In this document: one piece after another, positions 1 through 7,443 of the stretch
Numbering within the stretch: position 1 is the stretch's first letter
Layout of the letters: every line of letters starts with the position of its first letter
Origin: a virus
Virus record (IMG/VR): IMGVR_UViG_3300032242_002603
Span: 1 to 41,626 of that record
DNA: 41,626 nt
Strand: one strand, 5' to 3'
Notes under the pieces: model-generated
Database searches by the model: none
The model's input: only the letters and a program-made list of their open reading frames with translations
Told to the model about the DNA's origin: nothing
Translations under genes and position numbers: made by a program

Positions 1-4
1 GGAG

Positions 5-274
5 CGGAGCTCAGCGGAGCTCCGACGGAGCTAATTCTGTTATAAAACAAAGAGTTACGGATGGTCCGTCTGAGCTCCGTCGAGGTCCGCTGATCAGCGC
101 GGAGTCTAGCGAATGCGGGGGAGAGGAGCGTAAGCGAACTCCTCTCCCCGCGAGCTCCGTCGGTCCTCCTTTCTCTAAGGGGGTCAAAAACGACGGAGCT
201 TCCTAAGTCTATGTTTTTAAAAGGAAAAATGGTGTTTGTGCTTTCGAGCTCCGTCGGTGGGGTCGACGGAGCTC
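5..274. repeat. Array of direct and inverted CGACGGAGCT repeats in the pre-terminase leader
   Basis: The core CGGAGCT, or its complement AGCTCCG, occurs at about 5-11, 15-24 (self-complementary), 26-32, 73-79, 153-159, 194-200, 247-253 and 267-273. Longer matches to CGACGGAGCT(C) lie at 23-32, 72-82, 152-162, 191-200, 246-256 and 264-274. The last two form a perfect 11-bp inverted repeat with a 7-nt spacer. Copies lie in both orientations and are separated by unrelated AT-rich sequence. The array sits just upstream of the terminase genes and fills the only stretch over 300 bases without a strong gene. Possible roles are a packaging (pac) recognition site, an operator array or a replication-related site. 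None can be proved from sequence. Confidence 0.85.
115..151. other. Strong GC-rich hairpin in the leader
   Basis: Positions 118-128 pair perfectly with 139-149 (11 bp, mostly G-C) around a 10-nt loop, and a one-base bulge at 117 allows two more pairs (115-116 with 150-151). No T-tract follows: the next bases are a copy of the CGAGCTCCGTCGG repeat. It therefore does not look like a standard intrinsic terminator. It could be a protein-binding structure linked to the repeat array, or an mRNA 5' structure of the late operon. Confidence 0.6.
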
Positions 275-300
275 ATCAACTTTTATAAAAGGTGGTAAGT

Positions 301-387
301 ATGGAACATTTTAGGTGTTGCCGCATGCATAATAATGCAGGCATAATTCGGCACCAAGTGGATTATTTTCTCAATGAGGCAAAATAA
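301..387 (+). CDS. Possible 28-aa leader peptide upstream of terS
   Basis: An ATG at 301 follows the purine-rich AAGGTGG at good Shine-Dalgarno spacing and opens a 28-codon frame (beginning MEHFRCCRMHN). The frame stops at 385-387 in a TAATG overlap with the terminase small subunit start. An in-frame TAA at 286-288 limits upstream extension; GTG at 292 is an alternative start. The exact stop/start overlap is the junction style used by other genes in this phage, so translational coupling to terS is plausible. The peptide has two adjacent cysteines and resembles nothing I recognise. It could be a chance frame. Confidence 0.35.
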   Translation: MEHFRCCRMHNNAGIIRHQVDYFLNEAK

Positions 388-791
388 TGACAACTGAAGT
401 TGCACCCCGCAAAGGTGGTCGACAGAAGGGCCAAGTCGCGCTCAAGCGCCAAGCTCGCGAGCGATTGCTCGGCAAGTTGGAGATGATGACTGTCACGCCC
501 TTGGAGGTTATGTACCTTACCATGAAGGACTTTTGGGACAAGGACGAAAAGATCGCCGCCTGCGCAATTGCGCGGGATTTGGCGCCTTACATCCACCCGA
601 AGTTGACGGCGATTCAACAACAAATTGTCACAGAAGACATCACCAAACAGGCCGACGAGCGGGTGTTCGACAAATTGCTGGACGCGCTGGAGCTCGGCGT
701 AACGATGCGCAACGACTTGGCGAATGGGCGCACCGGGAAAGTAATTGCGCAACAAACCACCTTTATAGAAGAAGATGTTGAAGAGCGCTGA
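387..791 (+). CDS. terS: Terminase small subunit (putative)
   Basis: This 134-aa protein has a basic N-terminus (APRKGGRQKGQVALKRQARE) followed by helical sequence with the segment ARDLAPYIHPKLTAIQQQ around residues 63-80. A P-Y-[IV]-H-P-[KR]-L patch is common in small terminase subunits of environmental phages. Its position immediately before, and overlapping by 17 nt, a clear large subunit supports the call. The small subunit recognises the packaging site and loads the large subunit, so the upstream repeat array is a natural candidate target. The ATG at 387 overlaps the stop of a possible leader peptide. Family assignment rests mostly on position, size and this motif. Confidence 0.7.
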   Translation: MTTEVAPRKGGRQKGQVALKRQARERLLGKLEMMTVTPLEVMYLTMKDFWDKDEKIAACAIARDLAPYIHPKLTAIQQQIVTEDITKQADERVFDKLLDALELGVTMRNDLANGRTGKVIAQQTTFIEEDVEER

Positions 792-2187
792 ATTTGCCGA
801 GGTGCGCAAAAACTTCGACCTGTTGCCCGGCGACAAACAAGCTGCGTACGAGAAGCGCATCGCTTGGCTGCAAAGCGCTAACCCGCATCAGCTGCCACCC
901 CGAGATCTTTGGTGGAGCATTTGGCTACTGCTGGCGGGGCGTGGTGCGGGTAAGACGCGGTGTGCGGCGGAGTGGGCGTGGTGGGAAAGTTGGCGAGCTC
1001 CGAATACCCGCACCCTTGTCTCAGCGCCCACCTCCGCAGACATTCGTGATGTGTGCTTTGAAGGCGACTCGGGAATAATGAACGTCATACCGATGCAGAT
1101 CGTCAGCGAGTATAAAAGTTCGTTAAGCGAGATAACCCTCATCAACGGCTCGATAATCAAGGGTATACCCGCCTCCGAGCCTGGAAGGTTCCGTGGTCCG
1201 CAGTTCCATCGTGGCTGGCTTGACGAGCTGGCAGCGTGGGATTACTTAGACGAGTCTTGGGACATGATTCAGTTCGGCATGCGGCTCGGCAAGCACCCAC
1301 TGCTAATCTGCACCTCCACCCCTAAGCCCAAGCCCAAGATCATTGAGCTAATCAACCGGGACGGCGAGGATGTGGCGTATACCATCGCCAGCACCTACGA
1401 CAACAAGGACAATTTGGCGCCGAAGTTTCTTGAGCAGATACTGCAATACGAAGGCACCAAGCTGGGTAGGCAGGAAATCTACGCAGAGATAATCGACCCC
1501 GAAGAGTCCGGCATCGTTAAGCGCACATGGTTCAAGCTCTGGCCCAACGACAAACCGCTGCCTCGGTTCGAGTATGTGCTTCAGTCGTACGACTGTGCAA
1601 CTTCCGACAAAACCCACAACGATCCAACCGCCTGCACGGTGTGGGGTGTGTTCAAGCCCAGCGACGACAAGCCCATGTCGGTGTTGCTGATTGATTGCTG
1701 GACAGAATACCTGCAATACCCAGAGCTCAAGCCCCGCGTCATCGAGGAGTTTGCGTCGGTGTATGGTGACGAGAATGAGTTCGGCCACGGCAAGAAAGTT
1801 GACCAAGTATTGGTCGAGGACAAGTCCGCAGGCATATCGCTTGTGCAAGATTTGCAGCGTGCCGGCATCCCTGCACGTGGTTACAATCCCGGCAAAGCCG
1901 ACAAAACTATGCGGCTCAACATTGTTGCCCCTATAATCCAGCGTGGCAGAGTATACTTGCCGGAATCGTCGAAGAAATCCGGAGCCGCACGGGACTGGTG
2001 CGAACCGCTGATCAATCAGCTTTGCGCATTCCCGGACGTCCGACACGACGACTTGGTGGATAGCACGTCGCAGGCGTTGCGTATACTGCGCGACCTTGGG
2101 TTTTTGGTCATTGACTATATTCCGGATGACACAGACATGTACATCGACGAGACGCAACCGCGCAGGGTGAACCCATATGCAGCCTGA
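775..2187 (+). CDS. terL: Terminase large subunit (ATPase and nuclease)
   Basis: At 470 aa this has the normal length for the DNA-packaging motor. The Walker A motif AGRGAGKT lies at residues 54-61, a Walker B-like segment ending in GWLDE at about 147-151, and the coupling motif CTSTPKPKP at about 179-187. The RNase H-like nuclease half shows the expected acidic residues: D273 in QSYDCATSD, E348-D349 in VLVEDKSAG, and the HDDLVDS motif at about 424-430. The arrangement matches the Terminase_6-type large subunits. The protein pumps DNA into the prohead through the portal and cuts concatemers. It overlaps the small subunit by 17 nt and the next gene by 11 nt. Confidence 0.97.
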   Translation: MLKSAEFAEVRKNFDLLPGDKQAAYEKRIAWLQSANPHQLPPRDLWWSIWLLLAGRGAGKTRCAAEWAWWESWRAPNTRTLVSAPTSADIRDVCFEGDSGIMNVIPMQIVSEYKSSLSEITLINGSIIKGIPASEPGRFRGPQFHRGWLDELAAWDYLDESWDMIQFGMRLGKHPLLICTSTPKPKPKIIELINRDGEDVAYTIASTYDNKDNLAPKFLEQILQYEGTKLGRQEIYAEIIDPEESGIVKRTWFKLWPNDKPLPRFEYVLQSYDCATSDKTHNDPTACTVWGVFKPSDDKPMSVLLIDCWTEYLQYPELKPRVIEEFASVYGDENEFGHGKKVDQVLVEDKSAGISLVQDLQRAGIPARGYNPGKADKTMRLNIVAPIIQRGRVYLPESSKKSGAARDWCEPLINQLCAFPDVRHDDLVDSTSQALRILRDLGFLVIDYIPDDTDMYIDETQPRRVNPYAA

Positions 2188-3130
2188 GGACTTTGTCCGC
2201 CTCCGAGCTCAGGCGCTCATGCAGCAAGAGCAGTCCCCATCTTACGACGACGGTGCAAGCCTCTTGATGCAAGACCCCAACATGATGCGGGTCGGGTTGT
2301 TCGGTCGTAAGCCAACCATACCTGCCGAGCCGCCTGTCAATCTGGCTCGTCGTGGCATCATCCTTGGCCGCGCTGCACCTGAGAACCTGCCCGCTGTGCG
2401 GCCTGCGGACATACCGCTACCACCTTCCTCGCAATTGCCCGTGCCAGCTTCCACGCCCGGCACCACTGTGCCGCCGTTGCAGGTGCAACAGCCCACACCG
2501 CCGCACACGCCCACACCGCTAGAGGCGCTGGCACAAAGGGCAATCAACGCGCCGATGTCGCGCCGTGAAGTGTTGCAGCGTGCCGGGCAAACGGCGGTCA
2601 ACCAGATGTTGCCAACACCCAAGATCTCTGACGTCGTGCCTGAGATTGTCGCACCAGTGTCGCCTTTGGTTCAAGCAGCTAAGGCTGTTGAACCAGGGTT
2701 CAAACCTAACCCGCTGTTTGATTCGCACATCTCGGATTATGTTCAACAAATCATAGGCAGGACATTCGAAGACGAGCCTTCAGGTGTGGCACAAACTTTG
2801 TGGCTTGCTTCTCGCAATTTGTTGAAAGACAAACTCCCTGCAGAGGAAGTTGCAAAGCTCGACAAACTTGCCAAGACACCCGATGGTAAGTATGTTCCTG
2901 ATAGCAGCGATGAAATTTCAGACCGACACGCTGAAATGTTATACGACAAAATGTCTGGCCACATACAGACCCTTGCGCCGCACGACCAGCTTTATGTAGC
3001 TGATCACCTTGTACAGTCAGGCATGAATCCAGCATATGTTGCTAAAGATATTATCAGCAAAGGCGACAGTTCAGAGCTCGAGAAATATATCTCTGATATG
3101 TACGATGCGGCGTCTCAAACCAAAGAGTAA
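2177..3130 (+). CDS. Uncharacterised protein between terminase and the 1434-aa gene
   Basis: This 317-aa protein starts at an ATG inside the last codons of terL. Residues 1-60 are mixed and contain a short polar segment. Residues about 60-125 are rich in Pro, Thr and Val (for example PLPPSSQLPVPASTPG), typical of a flexible linker. The C-terminal half (about 170-317) looks globular and helical, with many charged residues and no motif I recognise. No signal peptide or membrane segment is seen. Its place among head genes suggests a virion or packaging-associated role, but no function can be assigned. Confidence 0.75.
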   Translation: MQPEDFVRLRAQALMQQEQSPSYDDGASLLMQDPNMMRVGLFGRKPTIPAEPPVNLARRGIILGRAAPENLPAVRPADIPLPPSSQLPVPASTPGTTVPPLQVQQPTPPHTPTPLEALAQRAINAPMSRREVLQRAGQTAVNQMLPTPKISDVVPEIVAPVSPLVQAAKAVEPGFKPNPLFDSHISDYVQQIIGRTFEDEPSGVAQTLWLASRNLLKDKLPAEEVAKLDKLAKTPDGKYVPDSSDEISDRHAEMLYDKMSGHIQTLAPHDQLYVADHLVQSGMNPAYVAKDIISKGDSSELEKYISDMYDAASQTKE

Positions 3131-3135
3131 CAGCC

Positions 3136-6100
3136 ATGGCAACTAACGACTGGGACAACCCGAACACCCCATTGGTCAACGACATCAATGAGCCCAGTAC
3201 TTTAGACGAATGGAACCGCCTCAACACCGAGGCAATGTACCGAGCTAAACAGCGCGTCCAGCCTGTCTCCTCTCTGCTAAGCAAAGCTCAAGAAGGCACC
3301 GCCGCAGGCACCGACGTGGCGCGTACGCTGCTCGGCGGGCCAGCCGCTGCGATCGGCGGCGCTTGGCAAGCGTTGCTCAGTGGCGAGCCAAGCTCGGTCG
3401 AGCAGAATCAGTACGATCTGTACAAACGACTCGCTCAACCCAGCACCCGGCAAGGCCAAGCATTCGAAGAGAATGTGGCCGGTGCTCTGGAAGCCTCCAA
3501 GCTGCCGCCGGTATTCCCCGAGGCGGCTGGGCTCGCAGGGCGAGGCTTCACCCCCAACGACGCACGTGTCATTGCCGCAGAGGCAAAGAATTTCGGCAAG
3601 CAGGTGCGCGAGATACCCACCGACTTCACCAATGCACAGTCCGGCTTAACCCGCATTGACCCGCTCACCGGCAAGCCCACAATTGGTACAAAGCTGCAAG
3701 GCGTGGCAGAGGGGGTGGGCGATATAATCGCTCAGCGTGAAGCAGCTGGTAAGTCGGCAATCCCCGCCCTCCTCGATGCTAAAATGAACATCGTGCGTCC
3801 GGAGGGAACCCGTATCCTCCGCGCTAAACAACCCGAAGGCGGCGCAGACATAAAAATAAACAGCAACAGATCAGGACAAGTCGATACATTGGATCCATTG
3901 CTTGGTGAGTTGAACGATTTTACAATGATTGATCGTTCAGCGCCTGTCAGTATGGTTGTCGAGGATTACCTGCGCACCTATATGGATCTGACGAATCGGA
4001 ACAATAGGCTGCATGACCAAAACTGGAACAAGACTGCACTGAAGCAAGCGAGGGAGTTATTCCCCGATGCGCCCGACGACCAGACCGCACTTAGCGCAAT
4101 GACGACACGTTATGGCGGCGCTCATACAAATGAAATGGATCAGCAAAAGCTCCGGGCGCTCGACGAATACGCTAAATCTCCCGAGGCAGCTGAAGCTGTA
4201 GCACAGGGCGCAACCCCTATTCCTTCTGTCGACGATTTTTACAAAATGCATGAAGCGTCCAACAAGTGGCGCAACAACAACCTCGGAAACTTCATAAGCA
4301 AATATTCCGGCACTGCCTCCGACCCTGCATTGAAATTGGCTGAGCAAGGTCTTACATTCTCCGATCCAAGCGAGTTGCTGCGTCTTCAGCCTGAATACGA
4401 ATACCGAGCTCGGATAAATCGCGAACTTGCTCAAATGCCAGAGGATGGCATCATCGCTCCAAAACTCGAAGCCAAACAATACGAGCTCGACCAAGCTGTT
4501 CAATACCAAAACGAAATCGGCAACGAAGGTGATCCGAATGCGCAACGTGCCGCAGGTGACAAAGTCGCAAAGCTGCGTAAGGAAGTTGACAACCTAAAAA
4601 TCGGCGCGGCTTATGAAAATGCAGTCGATGCGTCTGTCCGACCTGCAAATGCGCAAAGTCTGGCGGAAGACCTAAACTATGAAAATCGTCAATACTTTCC
4701 TAGTTTGACAGGTGAGAAAGATCCGAATGCTCTGGCTTACAGGCTGAAGTCTGGTTTCGTCGAGCGGCTCGGGTTTGATCAAATCGCCGCTCAGATGCAT
4801 AAGGACATACTGTCCGGGAAAATCGCGCTCGACAAAGTCCCCAACATATCTGTCGACGCTTACATAAAGAAAAATGCAGAAGCGCGCAAAGCCGCGCAGG
4901 AAGTTGAAGAGAACCAGAAGCTCCTCTACACCAGCACAGTTAAAAAGCGGTTCTCCGATATGGCGCAGAACTTGCCGCCCGACGCTATGAAGTTCGGCAA
5001 TGCTTTTGTGCTCGAGTCGACCAGCGACACGCCGCAAGCAGAGGTTATGCAGCGTGCCAGCGACGATACCGGCTGCTTAGATCACTGTGTCGGGCAGGGC
5101 GGTAGCGCCTCGCAGCGCGGCTATACAGTGCATCCATTTACCGGCAGAGAGAAAAGCACCTACGAACCGATCATGCGGCTCGATCTCCCCGGCGTGCCAA
5201 ACCCTAAAGCCTCCGACCGCGCCCAAACCGAAACCACCTCCTACATTCGGGGTGTGTTGAATGGCAACAAACAGCTAGGCCACATACGTGATGCCAGCAC
5301 CGGAATGCCTGCGGCGACGATCGAGTTCATCAAACTAGGCCCGAACAAATATGACGTCGGCTATGTGTCTGGCCCTGCAGAGGTGGGCGGAGCAACGAAT
5401 GGACCTATTGACGAGAAATATCACAACGCCATTCGTGATTACCTAAACTCCCGCGCCGACCAGATAAACGAAACCAGCTCCCCACTGAGCCGGAATACTT
5501 CCATCTATGACACAGCCGACCAGGGCTATAGCGGAGGCGCTGTTGAGGCGGGCTACCGAGACAACCACGACCTCCGCGCTGCTTACCCAGACCTGCCGCG
5601 CTTCATAACCAAAGAAGATGCGCAAGCTATACGCGAAGGCACCTACCAGATGCCTGAGCCGAGCCCCAGCCGTGCTGTCGCGCCTGCATTACCTGCCGTT
5701 GAACAACAAGAGCTCGTCAACAATTTAGGTGATTACCTTGAGCACATGTATGGAGAAATAGAACAAAATGCAGGAGACAATGCTCAGCATGGAAGAGAGA
5801 TTGCAGACACAGTAAGAAACATGGTAAATCGAGCTTATCACAATGTTAGCTTTCACCATGGGACTGGGCAATTCCTCCAAGAACTTGGTAATGCTTTTGC
5901 GCAAACTAATGATTATTCAGTCGGGATGGCGCTTGAGTCAATAATCTCCGGGATCGAAGAACACCATCACAATGTTGGCGGTCTGGCTCCTCCTGCCGTT
6001 GCACCGGGAATGGCAGGGCGCGATTTATTCCCCGCGCCGAGGGGAGTTCCCGAGCACGATCAGGAACTAACATTCACCGACCCGCATAGCATTGCTTCTC

Positions 6101-7440
6101 ATCTTGTGATGATAGACCGCGATGCAGATGGCATGCTGAATCGGAACTCCATCAACTCGACGAGTTTCGCTCTGGAGCATGGACAGCTGGACTATCCCGG
6201 CTATACAAATATCCCGCCCGGTGCAGAGCGTGCTGCCGCAATGCGTCCCATATACGAGGCTTACATAAGAGCAACAAACCAAGCACTCGCCGCAGAGCAG
6301 GCCATGCATGCTGCACGAGGAAATTTGCAAACTGCTAATTATGAACACTTAGCCGAACAGCTGACAGAAGGTCAGCGCGGTTACAACCAGCAAGTCGCCA
6401 CTCAAATCGCTAGGCAGGCGAGAACCCATGGTGTCCCTGTGGAAGAAGTTATGGACATGATCCGCAACGGGGCAAGGACTTATGGCGGATACTCGGTAGA
6501 CCTAAGTGCTTTTTCCCCCGGCCAGCTCGAAGTTTTAGCGCGTGATGCGCATCGAATGATGACTTTCAACCAAGGCCACGCCGAAGGCGGCGCAATTCGC
6601 CACTATGCTAAAGGAGGCGCTGTGTCAGCACCATCGAAAGCCGTTCAGGACATCCTGTACAATAACCCGCCGCCTGCCCCGATGGGCGAAAATCCCTATG
6701 CAGACGTAAAAACTGTGCAGCAATACCAAAGCATGGACCAGCCCAGCCCTTATTTCCGTGGGCTTACCATGAATCAGTACTACAGCCTAGCTCCGGAAGA
6801 TCGGGCGGCAGTGGATGCGCAGGCTAAAATCGATCACCCTATTGCTTCTGGGGTGGGTGATTTTATAAAAATGGGGCTTATTCCAGGGAGCATGGCATTC
6901 AGAGCTCTTAGCGACCTTTACCAAAAATACTTCCCTGGTCCGCCCGCTGTGCCCGAAGCCGCCTACACCGGCGACTACAGCACTTTGACGCCCGAGCAGA
7001 AAACTCAATATGAGAACGTGATAGCTGGGCAGCCTTCCATTTACGATAAAGGGCTGATGAGTGTAAATACTTCCCCACAAACCACAGCCACTGTCTGGAC
7101 AGGACGTGATGGTCTGCCGATAATGTCGGGCGGGGTGCCGGTGATGACTGGCTATGGCGCATACTTAGGTCCACAGCAAGAACTTGGTCGCACGATAGAG
7201 TCTGCATTTAGCGAAGGCGAGTCTCCCGGCGACACACAGAGTTTTGCTGAGGCAAGTGCCGCAAGAGATGCAGCAGATGCCGCTCAGCAACGCGCCGAGC
7301 AGACCAGTCAAGACAGCAGAACAGACAGCGATTCGCACCCCGGAGAAGGCGGTGCGGGTGCATCGATGAAAAAAGGCGGCGCTGTGCGTAGGAAGCCGAC
7401 CACTGAACAGATGCGTTTCGAACTAATGATGAGGAAATAA
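3136..7440 (+). CDS. Large multidomain phage protein with PcfJ-like HCVG domain and KGG motifs
   Basis: This 1434-aa protein is the longest in the window. Residues about 640-770 hold a block with GCLDHCVGQGG, later LGHIRDASTGMPAATIEF, then a YDVGYVSG segment and a helix ending IRDYLNSRA. That order (HCVG, then a [RH]D..G.P..TIE strand, then a K/G-rich strand and a helix) matches the PcfJ-like domain known from conjugative elements and phage polyvalent proteins; its biochemistry is not established. Residues 1148-1161 carry the paired motif HAEGG-AIRH-YAKGG, and 1411-1415 carry MKKGG just before the C-terminus. The region around 440-490 is helical and may be coiled coil. A gene this large between terminase and portal suggests an injected or virion-associated protein, which is inference. 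Confidence 0.85.
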   Translation: MATNDWDNPNTPLVNDINEPSTLDEWNRLNTEAMYRAKQRVQPVSSLLSKAQEGTAAGTDVARTLLGGPAAAIGGAWQALLSGEPSSVEQNQYDLYKRLAQPSTRQGQAFEENVAGALEASKLPPVFPEAAGLAGRGFTPNDARVIAAEAKNFGKQVREIPTDFTNAQSGLTRIDPLTGKPTIGTKLQGVAEGVGDIIAQREAAGKSAIPALLDAKMNIVRPEGTRILRAKQPEGGADIKINSNRSGQVDTLDPLLGELNDFTMIDRSAPVSMVVEDYLRTYMDLTNRNNRLHDQNWNKTALKQARELFPDAPDDQTALSAMTTRYGGAHTNEMDQQKLRALDEYAKSPEAAEAVAQGATPIPSVDDFYKMHEASNKWRNNNLGNFISKYSGTASDPALKLAEQGLTFSDPSELLRLQPEYEYRARINRELAQMPEDGIIAPKLEAKQYELDQAVQYQNEIGNEGDPNAQRAAGDKVAKLRKEVDNLKIGAAYENAVDASVRPANAQSLAEDLNYENRQYFPSLTGEKDPNALAYRLKSGFVERLGFDQIAAQMHKDILSGKIALDKVPNISVDAYIKKNAEARKAAQEVEENQKLLYTSTVKKRFSDMAQNLPPDAMKFGNAFVLESTSDTPQAEVMQRASDDTGCLDHCVGQGGSASQRGYTVHPFTGREKSTYEPIMRLDLPGVPNPKASDRAQTETTSYIRGVLNGNKQLGHIRDASTGMPAATIEFIKLGPNKYDVGYVSGPAEVGGATNGPIDEKYHNAIRDYLNSRADQINETSSPLSRNTSIYDTADQGYSGGAVEAGYRDNHDLRAAYPDLPRFITKEDAQAIREGTYQMPEPSPSRAVAPALPAVEQQELVNNLGDYLEHMYGEIEQNAGDNAQHGREIADTVRNMVNRAYHNVSFHHGTGQFLQELGNAFAQTNDYSVGMALESIISGIEEHHHNVGGLAPPAVAPGMAGRDLFPAPRGVPEHDQELTFTDPHSIASHLVMIDRDADGMLNRNSINSTSFALEHGQLDYPGYTNIPPGAERAAAMRPIYEAYIRATNQALAAEQAMHAARGNLQTANYEHLAEQLTEGQRGYNQQVATQIARQARTHGVPVEEVMDMIRNGARTYGGYSVDLSAFSPGQLEVLARDAHRMMTFNQGHAEGGAIRHYAKGGAVSAPSKAVQDILYNNPPPAPMGENPYADVKTVQQYQSMDQPSPYFRGLTMNQYYSLAPEDRAAVDAQAKIDHPIASGVGDFIKMGLIPGSMAFRALSDLYQKYFPGPPAVPEAAYTGDYSTLTPEQKTQYENVIAGQPSIYDKGLMSVNTSPQTTATVWTGRDGLPIMSGGVPVMTGYGAYLGPQQELGRTIESAFSEGESPGDTQSFAEASAARDAADAAQQRAEQTSQDSRTDSDSHPGEGGAGASMKKGGAVRRKPTTEQMRFELMMRK

Positions 7441-7443
7441 TCC

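Noticed and set aside
40-47. TTATAAAA at 40-47 and 283-290 as promoter -10 elements
   Set aside because: Both resemble sigma70 -10 boxes but no acceptable -35 lies 16-18 nt upstream, and A/T-rich spacers are expected between the GC-rich repeats.
5-274. CRISPR array for the leader repeats
   Set aside because: Repeat copies are in both orientations, irregularly spaced from zero to about 70 nt, and far too short for CRISPR repeats.
1348-2157. Long antisense frame (269 aa) opposite terL
   Set aside because: It lies fully opposite a gene with clear motifs, has no ribosome site and an unusual composition; a codon-bias shadow.
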